DNA from: an uncultured Allomuricauda sp.
Lineage (GTDB): Bacteria > Bacteroidota > Bacteroidia > Flavobacteriales > Flavobacteriaceae
NCBI RefSeq assembly: GCF_947499695.1
Contig: NZ_CANMPQ010000002.1
Location: forward strand, 930,001-994,000
Length of the DNA: 64,000 nt
Direction of reading: 5' to 3'
Below are positions 43,243 through 52,420 of this stretch, in pieces; position 1 is the first letter of the stretch, and each line of letters opens with the position of its first letter. A model generated the notes under the pieces. The model was not told the origin of the DNA, ran no database searches, and saw only the letters and a list, made by a program, of their open reading frames with translations. Position numbers and translations under genes: made by a program.

Positions 43243-44373
43243 ATGAAGATGTCAAAATCAAACTATTCGGTTATGTATTATTTACTATTTATGATATTTT
43301 TTTTGATTTCAACTTCCATTGAACTATCTGGACAGACTGTAACCAAGAAAACTACAGATCAGATTGCCCAAGAGATGGTATCCAAGATACAAACAGACAT
43401 AGATTCCAATTTTGTGTATGATTATGAACATTCGAAGTTCGTTCCTCCAGATGGTAAAACATTGTTGATAATGGGGCAAACAGTTGAAAGAATTACCGAA
43501 TATATGGAACACTTTCAGGATCAACCAATCCCAGGTGGTTGGTCCGCTTATTGGGGAATTCCTGAATTTAAGGGGGTTACAAGTATCCATAAAAATGAAA
43601 GCGGCGATTCTCAAAACCACCAAATGTTGATTGATAATTTTCCCAATACAGTTGTTCATAGTGCTATGTGGATGGTGGGAAAAGGGAACGTTGCGAAATA
43701 TGCGGGCAATGGAGAATACGATCGTGTTATTAAGAAATATAGTGCGTGGGCTAAATCGGTAAATAGACCTATCTATTTGAGAATTGGTTACGAATTTGAT
43801 GGTCCTCATAACGAACTTGAACCTGAGGAATTTGTTAAAGCATATAGACATATCGTTGATCTTATACGTAAAAAAGGAGTGAACAATATCGCATTCGTGT
43901 GGCATTCATATGCATCTAAACCCTTTAAAGACTATCCACTGTCTGCCTGGTATCCAGGGGATGATTATGTGGATTGGGTAGCTATTTCTGTCTTTGGACA
44001 TGCTTACAATGGTACAGACTTTGGTCCTTATTCTGATGATGTGCTGAAATTTGCCAAACAACACAAGAAACCGGTAATGATTGCTGAATCGAACCCAATC
44101 AACGGTATCGACAACAAAAGTGTTGAAGTGTGGAGTCAATGGTTTGTCAACTTCTTTACATTCATCTACCAAAAAAATATCAAAGCCATTAGTTTTATAA
44201 ATGAAGATTGGCCCAGAACAAGAATTCCTGGAATTTCAGCATGGAAAGACAGTCGTCTCTACAATAACGAACAGGTTTCTCGGGCCTGGTTTGAAGAGAC
44301 AAATAAAAATCGCTATTTAAAGCAATCAACTGAACTTTTTAAGCAATTGGGGTATATCTCACTAGATAAATAA
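43243..44373 (+). CDS. Exported GH26-like glycoside hydrolase
   Basis: A 376-residue secreted or periplasmic (beta/alpha)8-barrel enzyme. The signal peptide ends around ELSG (30). The catalytic acid/base Glu184 lies in LRIGYEFDGPHN and the nucleophile Glu282 in PVMIAESNPI; WSAYWGIPEFKG and VAISVFGHAYN fill the cleft. GH26 contains mainly beta-mannanases and some beta-1,3-xylanases, so the substrate is probably a mannan-like glycan, but it is remote from characterised members. It is a single gene converging on a WYL regulator. No SusC/SusD pair is adjacent. Confidence 0.75.
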   Translation: MKMSKSNYSVMYYLLFMIFFLISTSIELSGQTVTKKTTDQIAQEMVSKIQTDIDSNFVYDYEHSKFVPPDGKTLLIMGQTVERITEYMEHFQDQPIPGGWSAYWGIPEFKGVTSIHKNESGDSQNHQMLIDNFPNTVVHSAMWMVGKGNVAKYAGNGEYDRVIKKYSAWAKSVNRPIYLRIGYEFDGPHNELEPEEFVKAYRHIVDLIRKKGVNNIAFVWHSYASKPFKDYPLSAWYPGDDYVDWVAISVFGHAYNGTDFGPYSDDVLKFAKQHKKPVMIAESNPINGIDNKSVEVWSQWFVNFFTFIYQKNIKAISFINEDWPRTRIPGISAWKDSRLYNNEQVSRAWFEETNKNRYLKQSTELFKQLGYISLDK

Positions 44374-44415
44374 TTCTTACGGGGTAGCCATCAAAAAAAC
44401 ACCCGATTATTTATC
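44365..44415. terminator. Long inverted repeat over both stop codons, probable bidirectional terminator
   Basis: GATAAATAAT (44365-44374) and ATTATTTATC (44406-44415) are exact reverse complements and contain the stop codons of the two convergent genes (GH26-like and WYL). CGGG/CCCG can pair inside. The stem is AT-rich and lacks a long T-run, but the location between convergent genes supports a terminator. Confidence 0.45.
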
Positions 44416-45129
44416 ATCAGAATGGGAAGAACCTTGCTCATATTTGTCAAAAGACTTGTAATATTCTTCCAGAGTCATATTATGGGATTCAAATTGCTCG
44501 TAGGTATTGGTGATTTTTTGAATATGGTCAATCCGAAACATTCGAAAGGCCTCCCGAAGTCTACAATAGGCAATGAGCAACCATTTTTCTTCCGTGCTGT
44601 ACAAAGCAAAGGGCTCTATGTTCCGATTCGTGAATTTTTGACCTAGAGATAGGTAATCAATATTCAAAACCTGAAAATTTGTCAAGGCCGATTGGAGCCT
44701 CATTAAATAATTGCTTGTTCTTTGATTTAAATAATTATCGGTAAAATAGATGCGTTCCGTAAGCAGACTCGCTTTATCTTTTTGGGAGCCTTTTAACAGC
44801 GCCTTTATTTTTAGAATTGCTTCGGAATAATGTTGCACCAAAGAGGCATCTTTGTTTTTTAGAATCAATTGTTCAGCGGTTATCAGTGCATTTGCTTCAT
44901 CCTCGGTAAACATGACAGGTGGTAATTGGTAGCCCTCCATCATGGAGTATCCTTTCCCCTCTTCGGTAATGATAGGGACCCCAGATTTTTCCAATGTCCG
45001 AATATCTCTGTATATGGTTCTAACGCTGACATTATGTTTTTCCGCAAGTGTTGTCGCCGTAACAATCCTGGAAGATTGTAATTGGGTCAGAATAGCCGTA
45101 AGTCGCGAAAGTCTCGGTTTTTCTTCCAT
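44407..45129 (-). CDS. YafY-family HTH/WYL transcriptional regulator
   Basis: A 240-residue regulator: winged helix-turn-helix at about 8-60 (RLTAILTQLQSSRIVTATTLAEKHNVSVRTIYRDIRTLEKSGVPI), then a WYL domain (about 140-215, with VLNIDYLSLGQKFTNRNIEPFALYSTEEKWLLIAYCRLREAFRMFRIDHI). WYL domains bind nucleic acids or small ligands. The MFS gene ends upstream by 7 bp in the same direction, so they probably form one transcript, and this regulator may control the transporter. Confidence 0.9.
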   Translation of the reverse strand: MEEKPRLSRLTAILTQLQSSRIVTATTLAEKHNVSVRTIYRDIRTLEKSGVPIITEEGKGYSMMEGYQLPPVMFTEDEANALITAEQLILKNKDASLVQHYSEAILKIKALLKGSQKDKASLLTERIYFTDNYLNQRTSNYLMRLQSALTNFQVLNIDYLSLGQKFTNRNIEPFALYSTEEKWLLIAYCRLREAFRMFRIDHIQKITNTYEQFESHNMTLEEYYKSFDKYEQGSSHSDDK

Positions 45130-45136
45130 ACCATTA

Positions 45137-46393
45137 TCACTGCTTTCTATACAATTGAAAATAGCCCCAAGCGGCTATACCCCCTATAAAAGAGAATACG
45201 GCCAACATCCAAAATACATGCTGATGTCCTGCTGCTCCCGGAGAATTCTCTAATAGATAGCCCATTGCGGGTCCGGCAAAAATATCTGGCGTATACCCCA
45301 CTAGCGAAATAAGGCCGACTGCAGTTCCAGTAAGCACTAATGGAATTTTTCCATCTTTCATCACAGCAAAATATAGGGAGCGTGCCGCATATACTCCCGC
45401 CGCCACAGTAAAGATTGAAATAAAAAACAAGACCGTTGCAGAATTTGAAACTATGCCAGAGGCAAACAACAATGCCCCGAAAAACGAGACCACAAAGCTG
45501 ATGACTAGCCAAAAGGTAGTTTGTGAACGGTCAGCCAATACGCCGATGACCACCCCAATTACGGGGCGTACAAATAATAAAAAGGTGCCTACCGTGGCCG
45601 ATTGTACTTGGTCATATCGCATTACATCTTGGGCGAACAACGAAAACACATCGGTGATTTTATATCCGACATAGGCGCATAGGATGATAATCATCAATAA
45701 CCAAACAGAAGGTAAACGGGATACCTCTTGTATTTGTGATATGGTGATTTTTTCAAGAATGATTTCTTTTTCTGATCGTCGATCCATTTTCATGAAAAGC
45801 CAAACCAATAGTCCAACAAAAGAAACGATACCTGAAGAAACTAAAATAACTTGTTTAAAGGCCGCTCTTATTTCTACATCCGAGGCTACAGATACTTCAG
45901 AAGTTATAAAAAAGGAAAAAATGAACACACCCATTGCTCCAAAAAGAGCGCCTACCAGCCCACGTCCTCCGTCCAAGAAACCAAATGCTTTGCCTTGTGA
46001 ACTATTGCCACCCCATACCCGAGTTGCCTTGATCATTGGTGCCCAGAACAAGAAAATAGTGGTAAAACCCCAATATCCATACAGTATTTTTAGGGTATTG
46101 TAACTGGGAAAAGTTGCATAAACCAAGCCCCCCAAAGCGGTCATCCATAGGGCTACAGCAATTAATTTTCGTGGCGGGAATTTATCGGCCAATGGACCTC
46201 CAACCAGGTAAGACAGTAAAGCTACGATGCCATAAACCGAGAAACATAAGCCCAATTGAACATTATCCAAAGCAAAAACCTCAAGTACGGTAGGTCGAAA
46301 GACTCTGGCAAGTACAAATGGAAGAATAAATACCGATTCTCCTGCTAAAATAAGGAGCAGGAGGAAATACCAAGGAGCCTTTTTTTGATTCAT
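45137..46393 (-). CDS. MFS transporter
   Basis: A 418-residue major facilitator with 12 predicted membrane segments. Typical MFS loops are present: GPLADKFPPRKLIAVALW after helix 2 and VLADRSQTTFW in the second half. The FWAPMIKATRVWGGNSSQGKAFGFLDGGRG stretch is like that of sugar-phosphate or nitrate-type antiporters, but no substrate can be named. It lies 7 bp upstream of the WYL regulator. A 13-bp palindrome (GTATTT-T-AAATAC, 46409-46421) stands just before its start. Confidence 0.85.
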   Translation of the reverse strand: MNQKKAPWYFLLLLILAGESVFILPFVLARVFRPTVLEVFALDNVQLGLCFSVYGIVALLSYLVGGPLADKFPPRKLIAVALWMTALGGLVYATFPSYNTLKILYGYWGFTTIFLFWAPMIKATRVWGGNSSQGKAFGFLDGGRGLVGALFGAMGVFIFSFFITSEVSVASDVEIRAAFKQVILVSSGIVSFVGLLVWLFMKMDRRSEKEIILEKITISQIQEVSRLPSVWLLMIIILCAYVGYKITDVFSLFAQDVMRYDQVQSATVGTFLLFVRPVIGVVIGVLADRSQTTFWLVISFVVSFFGALLFASGIVSNSATVLFFISIFTVAAGVYAARSLYFAVMKDGKIPLVLTGTAVGLISLVGYTPDIFAGPAMGYLLENSPGAAGHQHVFWMLAVFSFIGGIAAWGYFQLYRKQ

Positions 46394-46562
46394 ATAGTTT
46401 AGAAGACCGTATTTTAAATACTAGAACATAAATATAACTATATAAATACAGGTAATTTGATTATTAAATTGAAGAACGGTTTGTTATTACATATCAAATA
46501 AGCAAACGGAAGCATTGTTTACCAACAAGTAAGGAAAAGGATACTTTAAGGAGTAAATGGGT

Positions 46563-48047
46563 TTACGCCTTGGCCGTCAACGATTTAAAGAATACGAATC
46601 CAAAACCTAAGAACAACATCAAATGGAAGGGGAAAAGTCCAAAATCATTCAAAGGAATGGCACTGTACATGCCAAATAGGAAATAAATCATCAGGGCAAA
46701 TTCAATCACCATATTTGGTGAAAGCTTTTTTGTCAGATATTTATTTCCTTTCCAGGAATCTTTAAGACTGTTTATGTTGAATTTTGGTGTTCGCACAAAT
46801 TCACTGCGCTTGCCCATATGACCTTCCAATACAGCAATAGAGTTGTGTAGTGAAAATCCAAGAGCTACGGAGAAAAAGGTGAAAAACAGCTTTATATAGT
46901 CAACGAAGTTATCGAAACTACTGCCCTGGATACTTTTATAGGTAAACCAATAACAAATAAACAGGATAATAGTACTGATGATAAAGAAGCTGGTTACCTG
47001 AAAAACCCATCCTAAGTGACCATAAGTATTTTTAATATAGAGCATTGGAATACTCAAAAGAGCTACAATAAACACACATAGGAACATGGAGCTGTTCAAC
47101 AGGTGCATTACCCCATGAAACTTGGTCTTAAATGGAATATTCTTAGCACTAATAACGCTCAATACCGTTTTTCTGAAGTTCTCTGCCCCGCCCTTATTCC
47201 AACGGAATTGCTGTGAGCGGGCTGCGCTGATTACAACAGGAAGCTCTGCAGGTGTCTCCACATCTTCCAAATACTTGAACTTCCAATTTTTCAATTGTGC
47301 TCTGTAACTCAAATCCAAATCTTCGGTAAGTGTATCTCCTTCCCAGTTACCGGCGTCAAGGATGCAATCTTTTCTCCAGATACCTGCCGTACCGTTAAAG
47401 TTGATAAAATGACCTTTTGAATTTCTACCAACTTGTTCCAATGTAAAGTGCGCATCCAAGGCAAAAGCCTGAATTTTAGTAAGTGTGGAATAATCTCTAT
47501 TGATATGTCCCCATCTTGTTTGGACAACACCAATTTCTTCATCCTTAAAGTAAGGAACGGTCTTTTTTAACCAATCACTTTCTGGAAGGAAATCAGCATC
47601 AAAAATGGCAATAAAATCTCCCTTGGCAATCTCTAAACCTTCTTTTAAGGCTCCAGCCTTAAAGCCTTGGCGATTTTCCCTTCGGATATGTTTAATGTCT
47701 AAACCAGTATCTTGTAGTTCCTTTATTCTTGCTGCAGTATCAATTACAGTATCATCTGTGGAATCATCTAGAACCTGTATTTCCAGTTTACTTTTAGGGT
47801 ATTCTATTTTGGCAATGTTTTCCAAAAGGCGCTCCATAACATACTCCTCGTTGTAGATAGGAAGTTGTATGGTGACAAAAGGTATTTCTTTGGGGTCTAA
47901 CAGGTTAAACTTTGGGGCTTCTTCGTTTTGTCTTTTGTTGCCCAAATAATTCACCAAAAGGTTCAATTGTGCTAGGCTATAGAAGAAAATCAAAATTAAG
48001 GCCGTACTATAAATAGCGATAATGAAAATAGCGATAGTTAGTCCCAT
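46563..48047 (-). CDS. Membrane GT2 glycosyltransferase, CslA/mannan-synthase-like
   Basis: A 494-residue processive glycosyltransferase: one N-terminal helix, a cytoplasmic GT-A domain (about 50-300), then four or five C-terminal helices. Catalytic motifs are all present: LDDSTDD, FDADF, TEDLDLS and QQFRW (the D, DxD, TED, QxxRW set). The wording of the core (QLPIYNE, QVLDDSTDD, GFKAGALKEGL, FNGTAGIWR, RSQQFRWNKGG) is closer to plant CslA/CslC mannan and glucan synthases than to BcsA. A beta-mannan-like polymer is a reasonable guess. It is the last gene of a five-gene operon. Confidence 0.8.
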   Translation of the reverse strand: MGLTIAIFIIAIYSTALILIFFYSLAQLNLLVNYLGNKRQNEEAPKFNLLDPKEIPFVTIQLPIYNEEYVMERLLENIAKIEYPKSKLEIQVLDDSTDDTVIDTAARIKELQDTGLDIKHIRRENRQGFKAGALKEGLEIAKGDFIAIFDADFLPESDWLKKTVPYFKDEEIGVVQTRWGHINRDYSTLTKIQAFALDAHFTLEQVGRNSKGHFINFNGTAGIWRKDCILDAGNWEGDTLTEDLDLSYRAQLKNWKFKYLEDVETPAELPVVISAARSQQFRWNKGGAENFRKTVLSVISAKNIPFKTKFHGVMHLLNSSMFLCVFIVALLSIPMLYIKNTYGHLGWVFQVTSFFIISTIILFICYWFTYKSIQGSSFDNFVDYIKLFFTFFSVALGFSLHNSIAVLEGHMGKRSEFVRTPKFNINSLKDSWKGNKYLTKKLSPNMVIEFALMIYFLFGMYSAIPLNDFGLFPFHLMLFLGFGFVFFKSLTAKA

Positions 48048-48048
48048 A

Positions 48049-48738
48049 TTATTTTATACTGTATTTAAAAATCCAACCTAGAATTTTTATGCCAGCAAAT
48101 ATAGTACCTTTTACGGTACCAGACACTTTTGACACGCCAATTCTGCGTTTATAACGCACTGGTACTTCGGTATATGACATTTTTTTTCGCAGGATTTTCA
48201 GTTGCATTTCCACGGTCCAGCCGTAAGTCTTGTCCTGCATGTCCAATTCTTTGAGCTTTTCATATTTTATGGCCCTAAAAGGTCCTAAATCCGTAAAACT
48301 TGCTCTGAACAGCAATTTCATTAAAAAAGTGGCCAACCAATTCCCAAAAACCTGTTGAGGAGTCATGGAACCGGGTTCACGGAGTGACTTTTTCCGAGCG
48401 CCCACCACAAAATCTATGTCATTTTCCAAAATCGGAGCTACTACTTTATCCAACTCGTCTGGATAATCAGAGAAGTCTCCGTCAATAAATACGATAACGT
48501 CGGGCTGTTTGGATTGTTGTGCGATGTAATTCATGCCTTTTAAACATGCAAAGCCATATCCTCGTTGGTTTTCTGTAAGTACGGTAGCACCAGCTTTTTC
48601 AGCATTTTCTATGGTGTCGTCAGTAGATCCATTGTTTACAACTATAATTTCTGAGACGGATTTTGGAAGCCCCGACACAACCTTTCCAATGGATTCACCT
48701 TCATTTACTGCGGGAATGATGACCTTTATTTCTGCCAT
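48049..48738 (-). CDS. GT2 glycosyltransferase, dolichyl/polyprenyl-phosphate mannose synthase-like
   Basis: A 229-residue soluble or membrane-associated GT2 enzyme. It starts AEIKVIIPAVNEGESIGKVV, then VNNGSTDDTIENAEKAGATVL, and the metal-binding DGDFSDYPDEL; RYKRRIGVSKVSGTVKGT near the C-terminus is typical of polyprenyl-phosphate sugar synthases (DPM1/DPG type). It would charge undecaprenyl phosphate with mannose or glucose for GT-C enzymes such as the one at 41-42 kb. One base separates it from the CslA-like gene. Confidence 0.82.
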   Translation of the reverse strand: MAEIKVIIPAVNEGESIGKVVSGLPKSVSEIIVVNNGSTDDTIENAEKAGATVLTENQRGYGFACLKGMNYIAQQSKQPDVIVFIDGDFSDYPDELDKVVAPILENDIDFVVGARKKSLREPGSMTPQQVFGNWLATFLMKLLFRASFTDLGPFRAIKYEKLKELDMQDKTYGWTVEMQLKILRKKMSYTEVPVRYKRRIGVSKVSGTVKGTIFAGIKILGWIFKYSIK

Positions 48739-49215
48739 TTACTTTAAATCGGACAATTTGTTTTCTTGCTTAAAACTTCTGAAGTCATACCACTCCTTTA
48801 TTTTTTTTCCATGGGCATATTTCTCTGCAGAAGTCAATTTTTCATCTTTGTATTTTAAGCAATATCCGTTTTTTACACCTTTTTGGAGTTGACATTTGTG
48901 GTTTATTTTTCCGTTTTCGTCATAGAACAGCCACCACATTGCCATTTTTCCACCTTTATAATGACCTTCCATTGCGGCCTTTCCATTGGTGTCGTAAAAA
49001 TACCAATATCCTACTCGCGAGTCATGTTTGTAATGCCCCTTTTCTTTAATTTCCCCATTAGAGTGGTAAAATTTCCAGAAGTCTTCTTTGGATTCACCTT
49101 TAACCCAACCTTCGGACTTGAGCTTGCCGTTGTTGTGATACTCCCGAGTGTATTCTTTTTTAAGAAGAATTAAGGAACTGGTGAAAATTACTACTACCGA
49201 TAAAAAACGAAGCAT
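48739..49215 (-). CDS. Exported MORN-repeat protein (YwqK-like)
   Basis: A 158-residue protein with an N-terminal hydrophobic segment (about 3-18), then four or five MORN_2 repeats: YHNNGKLKSEGWVKGESKEDFW, YHSNGEIKEKGHYKHDSRVGYW, YDTNGKAAMEGHYKGGKMAMWW and others. Databases often label such proteins YwqK antitoxin, but no toxin gene is adjacent and the label should not be taken at face value. It abuts its two neighbours with gaps of zero and one base, so it is firmly part of the redox/glycan operon. It may be a scaffold at the membrane. Confidence 0.8.
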   Translation of the reverse strand: MLRFLSVVVIFTSSLILLKKEYTREYHNNGKLKSEGWVKGESKEDFWKFYHSNGEIKEKGHYKHDSRVGYWYFYDTNGKAAMEGHYKGGKMAMWWLFYDENGKINHKCQLQKGVKNGYCLKYKDEKLTSAEKYAHGKKIKEWYDFRSFKQENKLSDLK

Positions 49216-49216
49216 C

Positions 49217-50821
49217 CTATTTTTTGTTCACCAATTGCATTAAATCAACATCGTTGCCCAACAATACCTGATTGCTGTCAATTCTTCCTTCCAAAGGTCC
49301 ATTCTCCAACTTTAAAACACCTCTTGGACAAACAGCGGTACAAATACCACATCCTACACAACTTGAGCGCACAATGTTTTCACCTTTTTGAGCGTAGGCA
49401 CGTACATCAATACCCATTTCGCAATAGGTGGAGCAATTACCGCAGGAAATACATTGGCCTCCATTGGTGGTAATTCTAAACCTTGAGAACAAGCGTTGTT
49501 GAAAGCCCATTATGGCTGCCATCGGGCATCCAAAACGACACCACACTCGGTTTCCAAAAATGGGATAAAAACCTGTTCCGATCACACCGGAAAAGATACT
49601 TCCTATTAAAAAAGAATATGATTTACGAAGTGTTTCAGACTTGAATAAAAAGACATTGCCATCACCACTAAAAAAATGCATCCCTATAAGCGCCATGATG
49701 ATTACAAAATAACCAACCGCACCATATTGAGCATCTTTTTGCAATTGCTCGCGTTTAAATATCATTACCCAGGCAAAAACCAAGGTCAACAATACCGCCA
49801 CTCCAATTAAAAATGAGCTTTTGGTCAACCAGTATTTGCTGGTATCGGTGCCCAAATAGGAGTAAATAACCGCAGTGGTCATTAAAGTCACGAATACCAC
49901 TACGCTATGAACAACCCAACGTTCAACATTCCAGGCTTTTACTGTTTTATCACTCAATTGTCTGAAAGAATCGCCAGCAGTTTCTGCCAAACCACCGCAA
50001 CCACAAACCCAAGAGCAGTACCATCTTTTTCCATATTTATAGGTAAGGATAGGAGTAATCACAAAAACGGAAAGGATTCCAAAAATCAATAGGGCAAAGC
50101 CAATATCACCTGAACTTAAAAACGCTTTTATCCTATATCCTTCAAAATTATAGTAATTCAGAGGCCATACATTTTTTAGGTCGTAATAAGGAAGACTGCC
50201 ACCATTCAGAATTTTATCGCCGTTTAAACGGGCCATCAATTCTGGAATAATAAATGCAAACGCGGTTTGAAAAAACATCACACTCATGGTACGAAGACGT
50301 TCGTAACGATTATGACGGTATTTCCACATGAATTTGATGCCGAAAGCAAAAATCGCCACAGTGTAGAGCGTTCCATATACAAACCATTGACTAGCTGGGT
50401 TTCCACTCAACGCCTTACTTAACGGGTCGAACAAGGCAATTACGCCCTTGTTTTCTCCTCCTTTGACCAACCCCAAGTATTCAGGATAGAAATAAAGAAT
50501 GATGTAGAATCCGGTCAACGCTATTCCCGCTATCCATGCCCAAAATCCTTTGCTGGAAATGGACTTGAACCAAACTCCGTCGTTCTTGATTCCCGGAAGT
50601 TTTTGTGAATAGGCATCCCAAGAAAACCAAATGGTTCCCATGGTAATGGAAAGTAATGAAATGGTCAGCCATAAGCCTTTGTTTGGAAAACTGACATTGA
50701 AAGCTGCCAATAACACAATTGCCAACCCAAACATACCCAATAGGGTTGCCATCTTTTGGTTTCTACTCAATATTTTAGGAGGTTGCCCGGTAAGGGCCAT
50801 GCTTTTATCGTAAGTGCTCAT
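49217..50821 (-). CDS. Membrane-bound 4Fe-4S protein (NosR/YccM-like)
   Basis: A 534-residue protein with about nine or ten membrane helices, two NosR-type Cys motifs in loops (SWVCGCGGL; WCRFGCPMAA), and a C-terminal bacterial ferredoxin domain with two 4Fe-4S sites (CISCGNCSTYCEMG and CVGCGICTAVCPRG). Such proteins move electrons across the membrane. An FAD/NAD(P) oxidoreductase gene lies 11 bp upstream, so the pair may form an electron chain from NAD(P)H to a periplasmic acceptor. The acceptor is unknown. It is unusual to see it in one operon with glycosyltransferases. Confidence 0.85.
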   Translation of the reverse strand: MSTYDKSMALTGQPPKILSRNQKMATLLGMFGLAIVLLAAFNVSFPNKGLWLTISLLSITMGTIWFSWDAYSQKLPGIKNDGVWFKSISSKGFWAWIAGIALTGFYIILYFYPEYLGLVKGGENKGVIALFDPLSKALSGNPASQWFVYGTLYTVAIFAFGIKFMWKYRHNRYERLRTMSVMFFQTAFAFIIPELMARLNGDKILNGGSLPYYDLKNVWPLNYYNFEGYRIKAFLSSGDIGFALLIFGILSVFVITPILTYKYGKRWYCSWVCGCGGLAETAGDSFRQLSDKTVKAWNVERWVVHSVVVFVTLMTTAVIYSYLGTDTSKYWLTKSSFLIGVAVLLTLVFAWVMIFKREQLQKDAQYGAVGYFVIIMALIGMHFFSGDGNVFLFKSETLRKSYSFLIGSIFSGVIGTGFYPIFGNRVWCRFGCPMAAIMGFQQRLFSRFRITTNGGQCISCGNCSTYCEMGIDVRAYAQKGENIVRSSCVGCGICTAVCPRGVLKLENGPLEGRIDSNQVLLGNDVDLMQLVNKK

Positions 50822-50832
50822 TTGTTAGTTAA

Positions 50833-52182
50833 TTAAGCAGTTTGAAATATTCTTTTAAAACTCTTCTTTTTGGACTTTATGGATTTGCCCTGGTCTGAAT
50901 TGTATTTGGATACAATTTCTGCTTCATATTTTTTGAAGAATTCTGGGTCAAAGTTTGCATCCGAAAGGTGTTCCATAACATAATCCATATCCCTTTCTTC
51001 AGTAAGCCATCGGTCAAAAACCTCATGGCGCATACGTATGCCGAAAGTGTTCATGCCCAAGAATTGATTAGTGTCCTTATGGAATGCGGCCGTAATACAG
51101 ATTTTTTCATCAGCATGTCGCCAATGGAAATGTGCCTCGTGCTCTTTTCGAATTTTTTCTGAAAACACCCAACCGTAGGTTTGGTATTCTATATCCAAGA
51201 ATTTTGCTGAGTTGAACCAATGTCCCGGTTTGTACTCAATGCGGTTGCCACAAATGGTCTGTGCAACAGTTTCTCCCATCATTCGACCCGTATACCAGAC
51301 AGCTTCAATAGGACGTCTATTTCCGATGGCTTCATGCTGTTCGGCGCAATCTCCAATAGCATAAACATCTTTCACATTGGTTTCCAGAAATTTATTGACC
51401 TTAACCCCACGGCCCAATTCAATGCCTGAATCTTTAAGAAAGTCTACATTGGGAGAGACCCCAGCGGTTAATCCCACGACATCACAGGGGAGTTCCTCTC
51501 CGGTTTCTGTTATTATTATGGATTTTACTCTTCCATTTTCATCAGCCACAATCTCCTTTAAGTTGGTTCCTAGTCGTAAATCGATATGATGCTCTAGAAT
51601 ATGCTCATTAATCATAGCGGATTCACCATTGGGCAGAACCCCGTTCCAAAAACTTTCTTCCCGAACTAAAAAAGTAACCGGAATATCTCGACTACGAAGC
51701 ATCTCGGCTAGTTCAATGCCAATTAATCCACCGCCAACAATAACAGCTCTTTTGCAGACTTCTTTATTTGGTGCATTCACTTCGAGTAAATCCAAATCTT
51801 GTTTTGAATACAGTCCTTGAACTCCATGAAGGTCTTGTCCGGGCCAACCGAACTTGTTGGGTTTTGAACCAGTGGCAATGATCAATTTGTCATATTGAAT
51901 TGCCCTTGACCCATCGATTTGTAGTTGCTTGGTTCCTGTGTCAACTTGTGTGACATATCCACGAACCAATTCGATTCGATTCTTTTCCCAGAACCAATTT
52001 TCATATGGTTGAATGTGTTCAAATTTCATATGCCCCATGTACACATACATTAAGGCAGTTCTTGAAAAGAAATAATCTGTCTCTGCCGAGACAACAATGA
52101 TTCTTTTATCTGATAGTTTTCGAATATGGCGAGCTGCAGAAATTCCAGCGATTCCATTTCCGATTATTACAATATTCTCCAT
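50833..52182 (-). CDS. FAD-dependent NAD(P) oxidoreductase (NirB/rubredoxin reductase-like)
   Basis: A 449-residue pyridine nucleotide-disulfide oxidoreductase-fold protein without redox-active Cys pair. The FAD loop IIGNGIAGISAARHIRKL is at about 5-22, the NAD(P) loop VIVGGGLIGIELAEMLRS at about 146-163, and the FAD-contact motif NVKDVYAIGDCAE near 275. The C-terminal extension ends in a basic tail (KSIKSKKKSFKRIF). It is the first gene of the operon that also encodes the 4Fe-4S membrane protein, and starts at a divergent promoter region shared with a DUF547 gene. Confidence 0.87.
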   Translation of the reverse strand: MENIVIIGNGIAGISAARHIRKLSDKRIIVVSAETDYFFSRTALMYVYMGHMKFEHIQPYENWFWEKNRIELVRGYVTQVDTGTKQLQIDGSRAIQYDKLIIATGSKPNKFGWPGQDLHGVQGLYSKQDLDLLEVNAPNKEVCKRAVIVGGGLIGIELAEMLRSRDIPVTFLVREESFWNGVLPNGESAMINEHILEHHIDLRLGTNLKEIVADENGRVKSIIITETGEELPCDVVGLTAGVSPNVDFLKDSGIELGRGVKVNKFLETNVKDVYAIGDCAEQHEAIGNRRPIEAVWYTGRMMGETVAQTICGNRIEYKPGHWFNSAKFLDIEYQTYGWVFSEKIRKEHEAHFHWRHADEKICITAAFHKDTNQFLGMNTFGIRMRHEVFDRWLTEERDMDYVMEHLSDANFDPEFFKKYEAEIVSKYNSDQGKSIKSKKKSFKRIFQTA

Positions 52183-52264
52183 GGGATTGAATTGGTTGTT
52201 GGCTAATGTGTCGTCCTTAAATATATGAACTTAACTCGACGCTTTAATTTAGAAAGAATTTAAA

Positions 52265-52286
52265 TTCCTTGTGTTAGTGTAAGGAA
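52265..52286. promoter_or_regulatory. Inverted repeat in the divergent promoter region
   Basis: TTCCTT (52265-52270) and AAGGAA (52281-52286) are exact reverse complements around a 10-bp centre, midway between the divergent oxidoreductase and DUF547 genes. The form suits a dimeric repressor. Confidence 0.35.
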
Positions 52287-52376
52287 CTTGGCCATATTTC
52301 GTACAGCTAACCTGCTGATTTATAAAATCTTAAAATAATCATAAAAAGATTTAAAAGTTGTATGGACTTAGAAACA

Positions 52377-52408
52377 TAGTCGACAGATGCATCAGTTTTA
52401 ATCGACTA
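52377..52408. promoter_or_regulatory. Inverted repeat just upstream of the DUF547 gene
   Basis: TAGTCGA (52377-52383) and TCGACTA (52402-52408) are exact reverse complements; the palindrome GATGCATC lies inside. It ends 12 bp before the DUF547 start codon, so it could be a hairpin in the leader or an operator. Confidence 0.35.
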
Positions 52409-52420
52409 AAAGTTTAAACA

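Noticed and set aside
43324..43905. Minus-strand ORF of 193 codons within the GH26-like gene
   Set aside because: The plus-strand protein has a signal peptide and both catalytic Glu residues. The antisense product is Phe/Ile/Cys-rich and without pattern.
46409..46421. Palindrome GTATTT-T-AAATAC before the MFS gene
   Set aside because: AT-only core apart from the end bases and a single copy. It could be an operator for the WYL regulator, but in AT-rich DNA this is too weak to list.
48739..49215. YwqK-type antitoxin as part of a toxin-antitoxin pair
   Set aside because: No toxin gene is adjacent, and the gene is locked into a five-gene operon. The MORN repeats alone do not show antitoxin function.
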